NCBI RefSeq assembly: GCF_016892765.1
Contig: NZ_JAFEMD010000023.1
Location: 26,848 to 90,847 of the forward strand
Direction: 5' to 3'
DNA: 64,000 nt
DNA from: Microvirga arvi
GTDB taxonomy: Bacteria > Pseudomonadota > Alphaproteobacteria > Rhizobiales > Beijerinckiaceae
Shown here: one piece after another, positions 57,960 to 64,000 of the stretch
Layout: every line of letters starts with the position of its first letter
How positions within the stretch are numbered: the stretch's first letter is position 1
Program-made: the position numbers and the translations under genes
Notes under the pieces: generated by a model
Told to the model about the DNA's origin: nothing
Seen by the model: only the letters and a program-made list of their open reading frames with translations
The model's database searches: none

Positions 57960-57970
57960 GCGGTGAACTT
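57960..57970. repeat. GCGGTGAACTT direct repeat, copy 1
   Basis: Eleven bases identical to 59415-59425, which is inside the right terminal repeat. The two copies bracket the TIR-like gene. Confidence 0.5.
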
Positions 57971-58080
57971 CCGCGGACGCGGTCTCTGCCATCGGGCACA
58001 GGCCGCTTTCGCGAGGCGTCCGCATGATCGGCATCGGACTGGCACGCGGCACCGTGGCAGACACGTGAATTGGATGGGGC

Positions 58081-59421
58081 ATGAAGGTCTTTTGGTCTTG
58101 GCAGAACGACGTTGCGAGGGACGAGAACCGCCACTTCATCAAGGCGGCACTCGACGAGGCCATCAAACAGATCGGTCAGGATCTTGACGAGGCCGACCGG
58201 CCTGAGCTGGACCACGACACCAAGAACGTTCCCGGAGCGGCGGAGATCGCACGAGAGATCCTCAACAAGATCTCGACATGCGCGGTCTTCGTTGCGGACC
58301 TGACCCCGATTGGCAAAACGGACAAGGGGAAGGCGCTGCCGAACCCCAACGTCGCCGTCGAACTTGGCTATGCCATGCACAAGCCTGGGGCCGACAAGGT
58401 CATCATCATCCTAAACACGGCAAGCGGCTATGATCCGGACGATCTCCCGTTCGACATCCGGCATCGGCGAGTGTTGACTTACGAGCTTGCCAAGACCGCG
58501 ACGGCGAACCGGCGCGAGAGGGTGAAGGCCCGGCTCATCGAGGATCTCGCCGAGGCCATCCAGACCAACCTTGGTGAGCACCTTGAGGATCGTGCGGCGA
58601 CGTCGGAATTTCCCTGCGAACCGGCGCGAGCCGATGAGCCGTCTATCTGGGCTTCAGCCAGGTCGACGATCAGTCACAACGACACGTTGGCGGCCAATCA
58701 CACACGGGAGGTCCGGTTGGTTTCGGGGCCGCGAGGATACATTCGCGTGATCCCCGCGGGGTGGGCAAGCCGTCCGCCGTCGATCAGTGAGATCAAGGGC
58801 CTCAGTGATGGGGTGGCCGTCGAGGCGCCAAGCGATGGTACGATGGGCCAGGGCGACTATGGTCTCAGTGAGGAGGGCTTTGTCCGTTATTGGATCACCG
58901 GCGGCAACAGGGACGAGTCCTTCGAGACCAGCAACGTGGCCTGCTTCTTCAGTGAAACTGGCGAATTCTGGGTTCTGCACGGAACCGCCATCAGGGAGAC
59001 ATCGAGAGGCGCACAGCTCTACCCGAATGAAGTCATCCGCTGTTGGTCACGAACGATGCGTCAGGCGTTTGGGGTCTTGGACCGGTTTGGAGCGCTGCAA
59101 GCCCGCAAGGTCGAGGTTGGCCTGACGGGGCTTCAGGGCGTCCACTGGCCCGGTGTGTACGAGGCGGAACGGGTCCGCTGCCGCAAGCCCCGGTTTACCT
59201 TTCATCGCCAGAGCCGGGAGTGGGGTCATCAGGATCAGGTTGGCTTCCTGGCTGAGGCCTACAACGGGCTGCTCAATTTGTTCGGCATAAGGCACATGAC
59301 TGAGGCCGAGTTCAAAGCTATCCTGTGGCAGTGGGATCCGGAGCGCCGGGTGGAGGAAGCCCAACAGAATGGGGCGAGCACCACCTTGTCATCCGGGGGC
59401 GGACATCAAATTTCGCGGTGA
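58081..59421 (+). CDS. TIR-like effector protein
   Basis: 446 residues. The N-terminal 150 residues (KVFWSWQNDVARDENRHFIKAAL...CAVFVADLTPIGK...LPNPNVAVELGYAMH) resemble the TIR/nucleoside-deoxyribosyltransferase-like domain of predicted NAD-consuming defence effectors. E94 in VELGYA is placed like the catalytic Glu. The rest (about 200-446) is unassigned and may sense the trigger. The stop codon lies inside the element's right terminal repeat. It is 122 bases downstream of the OLD gene. Confidence 0.72.
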   Translation: MKVFWSWQNDVARDENRHFIKAALDEAIKQIGQDLDEADRPELDHDTKNVPGAAEIAREILNKISTCAVFVADLTPIGKTDKGKALPNPNVAVELGYAMHKPGADKVIIILNTASGYDPDDLPFDIRHRRVLTYELAKTATANRRERVKARLIEDLAEAIQTNLGEHLEDRAATSEFPCEPARADEPSIWASARSTISHNDTLAANHTREVRLVSGPRGYIRVIPAGWASRPPSISEIKGLSDGVAVEAPSDGTMGQGDYGLSEEGFVRYWITGGNRDESFETSNVACFFSETGEFWVLHGTAIRETSRGAQLYPNEVIRCWSRTMRQAFGVLDRFGALQARKVEVGLTGLQGVHWPGVYEAERVRCRKPRFTFHRQSREWGHQDQVGFLAEAYNGLLNLFGIRHMTEAEFKAILWQWDPERRVEEAQQNGASTTLSSGGGHQISR

Positions 59422-59431
59422 ACTTTACAGC
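59411..59431 (-). repeat. Right terminal inverted repeat of the mobile element
   Basis: Reverse complement reads GCTGTAAAGT-TCA-CCGCGAAA. It encodes the last residues and stop of the TIR-like protein. Its partner is at 35367-35388. Confidence 0.75.
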
Positions 59432-59826
59432 GCGGCAGAGGATGCATGCAAAAACCGCAAGAGTATCAGAACACTAACACACACAGTTAACTAGCATAAC
59501 CCGGAATTCCCTTTCTAGGGTCAAACCACCCCATGAGAAGGCCGCCGGCATTTGCGGCCTTTTCATGGGTCGGATACCGCCAACCTAGCCTTGCGAAGTT
59601 GGCCTCGCCGGGCGCACCGGCCAAGCTGGCGCAGATGTCGGTCGCCTTGAAGGATAATGCAGCCAAAGCAACCAGATCATCTGTCTGCGAAAGCTGTTAG
59701 AGCAGACTTGGTATGCCCGCAAAACGGAAAACTTACCTTGCGTCACTGCACGGAAACTGCTCATTTAGGAGAAGTCCGGAAGTGTTATGACCCGGCAATT
59801 GAGAATATTTCCAAGGCTGCTTTTGC
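59432..59826. other. 395-base gap at the right junction
   Basis: Less GC-rich than the element. It contains the hairpin at 59530-59572 and no supported gene; a 76-codon frame at 59657-59887 overlaps the DUF6894 gene and lacks a ribosome-binding site. Confidence 0.55.
59530..59572. terminator. Bidirectional hairpin
   Basis: CCCATGAGAAGGCCGC and GCGGCCTTTTCATGGG arms, one mismatch, eight-base loop. It lies between the element and the chromosomal genes and may end transcription from the TIR-like gene. Confidence 0.55.
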
Positions 59827-60054
59827 GTGCATTGTTATTTTCATCTCGTACACACGCATGAACGGATCCTGGATGAGACAGGCATAGAAGTCTCGGATCT
59901 GGAAGCAGCTCATTATCAAGCGCTCAAGGCCATCCAGGAACTCCATGATGAAGGAGAGTCCGACGAAGTCGACTGGCGCGGCTGGCACCTGGAGGTCACT
60001 GACGCGTCGGGGAAAGTCCTGTTCTCGATCCCGCTCGACGCGACACAGCACTGA
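59827..60054 (+). CDS. DUF6894-type small protein, paralogue
   Basis: 75 residues from GTG 59827. MHCYFHLVHTHERILDETGIEV and WRGWHLEV match the protein at 23209-23436, including length and the C-terminal TxxxH. There is no strong ribosome-binding site. It is the first chromosomal gene to the right of the element. The function is unknown. Confidence 0.78.
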   Translation: MHCYFHLVHTHERILDETGIEVSDLEAAHYQALKAIQELHDEGESDEVDWRGWHLEVTDASGKVLFSIPLDATQH

Positions 60055-60226
60055 AGCGCCCCGCTGAGGCAATCCTCCCTGCCTTCTGCCTTAGATGTTC
60101 GCGGGCCCTGCGACGACAGACGAGGCATGCGCTCTGAATGCGTGACACCGGGGCCTGGGAAAGCTATGAAGGGCAACGGCGGCGCAAGGCCGCCTTTTTC
60201 GTGAGCCTGAAAGTCCCAAAGCCGCC

Positions 60227-61339
60227 ATGACCGCAGCATCCCTCGACACGCTTTTGACCTGGATTCGCACCGAGAGCCCGACCCATGACCGGGCCGGCGT
60301 CAATCTGATGATGGACCTCGTGGTCGCGCAGATGCAGGACGCGCCGGTGGCGGTCGAGCGCATTCCGGGGACGGATGGTCTTGGCGACGTCCTCGTCCTG
60401 CGCGCCGGTCCGCAGACGGCCGAGCCCGGCATCCTGGTGATGTCCCACCTCGATACGGTCCATCCCGTCGGCACCATCGAGCGCGACCTGCCGCTGCGGA
60501 TCGAGGGCGACCGGCTCTACGGGCCGGGCATCTATGACATGAAGGGCGGCGCCTGGTTCGGCCTCGAGGCCTTCAAGGACGTAGCGCGCAAGGGCACGGC
60601 GGCACGGCCCATGGTCTTTCTGGTCACGCCGGACGAGGAGATCGGATCGCCGATCACGCGGCCCCTCATCGAGGATATCGGCCGCCGCTCGGCCTATGCC
60701 CTCGTGACGGAGCCCGCCCGCGACGGCGGCCAGATCGTCACCGCCCGCAAGGGCGTGGGCCGCTTCGACGTGCATGTGGAGGGAAGGCCGGCCCATGCGG
60801 GCTCGCGCCACAAGGACGGCCGCAACGCGGTCTACGAGGCTGCCCGCCAGATCCTCGCCATCGAGGCGATGACGGATTATTCGCGCGGCATCACCACGAC
60901 CGTGGGCATGGCCTCCGGCGGCACGGCGATGAACACCATTCCTCAGCATTGCCGCTTCTCGGTGGACCTGCGGGTCGAAACCGTGGCGGACGGCGAGGCC
61001 GTGACGGCAGCGATCCTGGGCCTCAAGCCCGCCAACCCGGATTTCAAGGTCACCATCACCGGCGGCATGAACCGGCCGCCCTACGAGTGTTCGGAGGCCA
61101 CGTCGAAGCTCTTCGACCATGCCAAGTCGCTGGCCGCCGAGATCGGCTTCGATCTCGTCTCCGCGCCCCGCGTCGGCGGCGGCTCGGACGGCAACTTCAC
61201 GGCGGCGCTCCGCATCCCGACCCTCGACGGCCTCGGCATCGATGGGGACGGGGCGCATACGCTGCAGGAATACGGCCTGGTCTCCTCCATCGCGCCGCGC
61301 CAGAAGCTCATGACGCGCCTGCTGGAGACCCTGCGCTGA
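60227..61339 (+). CDS. M20-family zinc carboxypeptidase (CPG2-like)
   Basis: 370 residues. Zinc ligands are visible: H in SHLDTVHPVG, D in GIYDMKGG, E-E in TPDEEIGS, and a late H in DGDGAHTLQEYG. The dimerisation domain holds GRPAHAGSRHKDGRNA. The family includes glutamate carboxypeptidase and folate-hydrolysing CPG2. No neighbour narrows the substrate. The end is convergent with marC. Confidence 0.92.
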   Translation: MTAASLDTLLTWIRTESPTHDRAGVNLMMDLVVAQMQDAPVAVERIPGTDGLGDVLVLRAGPQTAEPGILVMSHLDTVHPVGTIERDLPLRIEGDRLYGPGIYDMKGGAWFGLEAFKDVARKGTAARPMVFLVTPDEEIGSPITRPLIEDIGRRSAYALVTEPARDGGQIVTARKGVGRFDVHVEGRPAHAGSRHKDGRNAVYEAARQILAIEAMTDYSRGITTTVGMASGGTAMNTIPQHCRFSVDLRVETVADGEAVTAAILGLKPANPDFKVTITGGMNRPPYECSEATSKLFDHAKSLAAEIGFDLVSAPRVGGGSDGNFTAALRIPTLDGLGIDGDGAHTLQEYGLVSSIAPRQKLMTRLLETLR

Positions 61340-61358
61340 GCAGCGATGGCGTCGGCGG

Positions 61359-61997
61359 CTAGGCCGCCCAGCCGCGGATCAGCGCCAGCACGCCGTCGAT
61401 GATGAACTGCACGGCAAGGCCTGCCAGGATCACGCCGAGCAGGCGGGTGAGCACCACGTTGCCGGTGACGCCGAGCCAGCGGGAGACGCGGTCGGCGGCG
61501 GAGAACACCACGAGGCAGCTCAGGATTCCCAGCGCAATCAGGATGAGCAGGGCCGAGAGATAGGCCACGTTGCCGTCGGCGCGGCCGGCCAGCAGGATCA
61601 CGGCCGTGATGGCGCCGGGACCGGCCATGAGCGGGATCGCGAGCGGGAAGGCGGCGACGTTGCGGATGTGGTCCTCGGTGATGGCGATGTCGGCCGTGTG
61701 CTGCTTGCGCTCGTTGCGGCGCTCGAACACCATCTCGAAGGCGATCCAGAACAGCAGCAGGCCGCCCGAGATGCGGAAGGCCGGAATGCCGACGCCGAGA
61801 AGGCGCAGCAGCACCTCGCCGCCGAGGCCGAAGAAGGCTAGGATGCCGAAGGCGATCAGGCTCGCCCTGAGCGCCACCCGACGACGCTCCGACGCGTTCA
61901 TGCCCCGGGTCAGCGACACGAAGATCGGCGCGAGCGCCACCGGGTCGAGGGTGACGAGCAGGGTCACCAGGGCGGCGGAGATATAGTCGAGGAGCAT
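61359..61997 (-). CDS. MarC-family membrane protein
   Basis: 212 residues, six membrane helices. The start FVSLTRGMNASERRRVALRASLIAF and the second half AFPLAIPLMAGPGAITAVI are the two MarC repeats. The family has been called multiple-antibiotic resistance-related but its true substrate is not known. It is divergent from the phosphatase gene. Confidence 0.92.
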   Translation of the reverse strand: MLLDYISAALVTLLVTLDPVALAPIFVSLTRGMNASERRRVALRASLIAFGILAFFGLGGEVLLRLLGVGIPAFRISGGLLLFWIAFEMVFERRNERKQHTADIAITEDHIRNVAAFPLAIPLMAGPGAITAVILLAGRADGNVAYLSALLILIALGILSCLVVFSAADRVSRWLGVTGNVVLTRLLGVILAGLAVQFIIDGVLALIRGWAA

Positions 61998-62067
61998 CGG
62001 CTGGACCTTCTTGCAAGCTTTGCGTTATGGCCTTCCCAGGGATGTTTGGCGAGGGGGCAGGGCGACG

Positions 62068-62922
62068 ATGTTCACGGTTTTGGATCGGATCAGCTGGCCG
62101 GGTCATCCGGACAAGCCCAACGAGGATATCTGCGGCGTCTCGGGCGACTGGGCCTGGGTGATCGACACCTCGATCTTTCCCGGCACTGCGCCCGTCATGC
62201 ACAAGAAGAGCGATGCGGCGTGGCTGGCGGGGTTTGCCGATGAGAGGCTCTCGAACCTTGCGCCTCACGCCGAGGACGGCGTTGCCCTGCTGCGCCACGT
62301 CATGGAGGAGGCCCGAACGGCTTACCGGGCCGTCGCGCCGGCGGAGCGGCATGAGGATTTCGTCGCTTGGCCGCTGGGCGCCATGACCCTGGTGCGCCGC
62401 AAGGGCAGCAGGCTCGACGCCTGGACCTTCGGCGACACCACGGCTTATGTCCGCCAGCCTGACGGCACGGTTTTGGTCTTAGGCGACGCTCCCGGCCTGC
62501 GCGATGCCGAAGCGGCGATGGCGGCCGAACTGATGCGGCAGTCCGGATCCAGGCCTACGGCCATTCTCGACGAGCCCGTCTTCCTCGCCTGGCTCGGGGA
62601 GCGGCGCGAGCGGCAGCGCAAAAGCGGCGTTCCGGCGGCTCTCCTGAGCCTCAACCCGGCCGCCGTCGGCGGGCTGCGGTACGAGACGGCTCCCTGCGAG
62701 AGCGGCACGGTGATCCTCCTCGCCTCCGACGGCTTCTCTGCGCTTGTCGATCTCTATCGGGCCATGGATGCCGAGGCCCTCATGGAAGCCGCTCTGGCGT
62801 CCGGGTTGGAGCCGTTGGTGAAGCTGGCGCGTGAGATCGAAGCGGAGCGCGATCCGGACGGCACGTTGTACCCACGGTTCAAGGCCAGTGACGATACCAC
62901 GGCGATCCTGCTGAGGGTGTAG
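62068..62922 (+). CDS. PP2C-like serine/threonine phosphatase
   Basis: 284 residues from ATG 62068, preceded by a G-rich ribosome-binding site. RISWPGHPDKPNEDICGVSGDWAWVIDTSI fits the first PP2C motif (xNEDxx), with the usual second DG changed to DTS. GAMTLVRRKGSRLDAWTFGDTTAYV and ILLASDGFSALVDLY supply the later motifs, and ASDDTTAILLRV the final one. The altered Asp-Gly may affect metal binding. Targets are unknown. Confidence 0.75.
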   Translation: MFTVLDRISWPGHPDKPNEDICGVSGDWAWVIDTSIFPGTAPVMHKKSDAAWLAGFADERLSNLAPHAEDGVALLRHVMEEARTAYRAVAPAERHEDFVAWPLGAMTLVRRKGSRLDAWTFGDTTAYVRQPDGTVLVLGDAPGLRDAEAAMAAELMRQSGSRPTAILDEPVFLAWLGERRERQRKSGVPAALLSLNPAAVGGLRYETAPCESGTVILLASDGFSALVDLYRAMDAEALMEAALASGLEPLVKLAREIEAERDPDGTLYPRFKASDDTTAILLRV

Positions 62923-62997
62923 CCTGCCCGCCATCCATCCTGGCCGGCGCAGGGCCGGCCATGACGTGGGTGAGTATCTTCCCCAGCACAAGCCGGC

Positions 62998-63426
62998 TCA
63001 GATGGGCTCGCATTCCACCGCGGCGGGCTTGCGGACCTGCAAGACCGTCAGACGCCTCGTTTCACCGGTGCGCGTGGTCCAATCGATCGATTGTCCAAGC
63101 GGAAGCCCGATGAGAGCGGTTCCGATCGGCGTCAGTACCGAGATTTGTCCCTTCGAAATGTCGGCCTCATGCGGATAGACCAGGGTGACCGTCTGCACCC
63201 GTCCCGTCGTATCATCCCGGAAATCGATTTCGCAGCCCATATGGACGGCGTCTGCACGCTGCTTCCCTCCGGTCAGGATATGCGCCCGGTCGAGTTCCGC
63301 GCTGAGCTCACGCGCCACATCGGGCATCGTATGCATGGCCGCCTCGGCAAGGGTTGAAAGCTTCTCGTAATCTGCTGCCGTGATTGTGATCCTCGGCTTT
63401 GCGGCGCCGGCTGCTTGTCTGGCCAT
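62998..63426 (-). CDS. Rnk-like GreA/GreB C-terminal domain protein
   Basis: 142 residues. The short N-terminal helix pair (ITAADYEKLSTLAEAAM...VARELSAELDRA) replaces the long GreA coiled coil. The rest is the FKBP-like GreA/GreB C-terminal domain (DFRDDTTGRVQTVTLVYPHEADISKGQISVLTPIGTALIGLPLGQSI). Rnk binds RNA polymerase and is named regulator of nucleoside diphosphate kinase. Without the acidic coiled-coil tip it should not stimulate transcript cleavage. Confidence 0.88.
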   Translation of the reverse strand: MARQAAGAAKPRITITAADYEKLSTLAEAAMHTMPDVARELSAELDRAHILTGGKQRADAVHMGCEIDFRDDTTGRVQTVTLVYPHEADISKGQISVLTPIGTALIGLPLGQSIDWTTRTGETRRLTVLQVRKPAAVECEPI

Positions 63427-63923
63427 TCGTATCTCCTGTTCTCAAGGGTGCCGCAGCGCGGGACGCTGTGGCGGAAACCGGGATCGTCATCGGATTCCGG
63501 TGGATTGTGGGAAGGGTCGATGCGCTCGCGCATCGAAGGATGCCGGCCGCTGCACCGGCTATGGTATGCGGCGACCGAGAGTCCTGCTGGTCCGTTTCCG
63601 GATGGGATCCGGCTTTGCGGAGGGGGAGCCGTGCTTGAGGAGGCTAAAAGGCATGGCGCCATGCCGGAGCGAGCGTTCAGCCTCTCAGGATGCCAGCTGT
63701 CCAGATATTGTGGAGCGCCCCGAGCCCAGGGCGCGGACGCGCGTTGAGCTCGGGGCTACTTGCCCGCGATGAGGTTGCCTGCCCGATGCAGGCCGCGACG
63801 GTATCGTAAGAGGCTCAACATGATGCCCCGAGGCTCCTACACCTGGGTAGGTTTGTCAAACGGTGTCAGCGCCATGCAGGTTGCTTCAGGGACGATGCAT
63901 CGGTCATATCGCAAAGTAGTTTT

Positions 63924-63938
63924 GTTCTCACTTTGTTC
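63924..63938 (+). promoter_or_regulatory. LexA (SOS) box
   Basis: GTTC-TCACTTT-GTTC, an exact GTTC-N7-GTTC match. It abuts the -35 element of the next promoter. Confidence 0.75.
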
Positions 63939-63967
63939 TTGACAGTTGTCCTAAGCTGGGCTATATC
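63939..63967 (+). promoter_or_regulatory. Strong sigma-70-type promoter reading right
   Basis: TTGACA at 63939-63944, 17-base spacer, TATATC at 63962-63967. With the adjacent LexA box it should drive an SOS gene just beyond the window. Confidence 0.7.
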
Positions 63968-64000
63968 ATTCCCTATCCCCGCCCTCGAGGGGCGCGCTCG

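Larger units (their letters stand above)
35367..59431. mobile_element. Integrated element with three tyrosine recombinases, arsenic resistance and defence-like cargo
   Basis: About 24 kb between matching terminal inverted repeats, starting 75 bases after ssb. The three coupled recombinases lie at the left end, as in Tn554-type and recombinase-in-trio elements. Cargo: two ars operons, a zinc-ribbon PIN-like gene, a Cys-tailed small gene, an FtsH-like protease, a TnsA-like gene, a RecD2-like helicase, and a HEPN/OLD/TIR-like block. Most of it is visibly more GC-rich than the flanks. No conjugation genes were seen. The family assignment is an inference. Confidence 0.75.
63427..64000. other. 574-base gap to the window end
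   Basis: No supported coding sequence. It ends with the LexA box and promoter at 63924-63967. Several open frames of 60-130 codons here look like GC-rich chance frames. Confidence 0.55.

Noticed and set aside
55940..59421. Gabija system
   Set aside because: The OLD protein is GajA-like, but no UvrD-type GajB gene is adjacent. The RecD2-like helicase lies upstream of the HEPN gene and is a different family.
35350..59560. Nine-base direct repeat TTGCGGCCT at 35350-35358 and 59552-59560 as attachment sites
   Set aside because: It is short, GC-rich and part of unrelated hairpins. The inverted repeat at 35367/59411 is longer and better placed.
63427..63923. Overlapping open frames of 60-130 codons at the right end
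   Set aside because: Frames on both strands overlap each other, lack ribosome-binding sites and match no family, as expected for GC-rich non-coding DNA.

Overview
The window reads as about 35 kb of conserved alphaproteobacterial chromosome, then a roughly 24 kb inserted mobile element, then about 4.5 kb of chromosome. Gene order (scpA-scpB, tatABC-serS-surE-pcm-LytM lipoprotein, yajC-secD-secF), TrmFO, DUF1127 and DUF6894 proteins, a porin-like secreted protein, paired palindromic intergenic repeats and GTTC-N7-GTTC LexA boxes point to Hyphomicrobiales (Rhizobiales), probably near Microvirga or Methylobacterium. The genus is an inference from gene content; no rRNA or tRNA gene was seen.

Region 1 (1-16 kb) is housekeeping: chromosome segregation, an ABC ATPase, Tat export, seryl-tRNA synthetase, protein repair and cell-wall genes, a DUF815 ATPase, the Sec accessory genes yajC-secD-secF, two genes resembling mitochondrial complex I assembly factors NDUFAF3 and NDUFAF6, trmFO and a short-chain dehydrogenase. 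Region 2 (16-35 kb) is more variable: small secreted proteins, a truncated porin-like protein, a diguanylate cyclase, an AlgE-type mannuronan C5-epimerase homologue with RTX repeats, a hybrid histidine kinase, flavin oxidoreductases, uvrA, a second RTX protein and ssb.

Region 3 (about 35.37-59.43 kb) is the mobile element. Its ends are marked by an inverted repeat (GCTGTAAAGT, 3-4 bases, CCGCGAAA) just after ssb and at the stop codon of the last cargo gene. The left end carries three translationally coupled tyrosine recombinases. Cargo includes two arsenic operons: arsR, a Cys-tailed DUF1127 protein, an ArsO-like flavoprotein with a Cys-rich tail and an MFS transporter; and arsR-arsC-acr3. 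Between them lie a zinc-ribbon/PIN-like protein and an AT-rich gene with a seven-cysteine tail. The middle holds a soluble FtsH-like protease, a TnsA-like protein, a canonical LexA box, two HTH/coiled-coil proteins and a RecD2-like helicase. The right end holds a HEPN protein, an OLD-family ATPase/TOPRIM protein and a TIR-like protein, which together look like an anti-phage cassette that I cannot match to a named system.

Region 4 (59.4-64 kb) returns to chromosome: a DUF6894 paralogue, an M20 peptidase, a MarC-family protein, a PP2C-like phosphatase, an Rnk/GreA-C-like factor, and a strong LexA-type promoter that reads out of the window.
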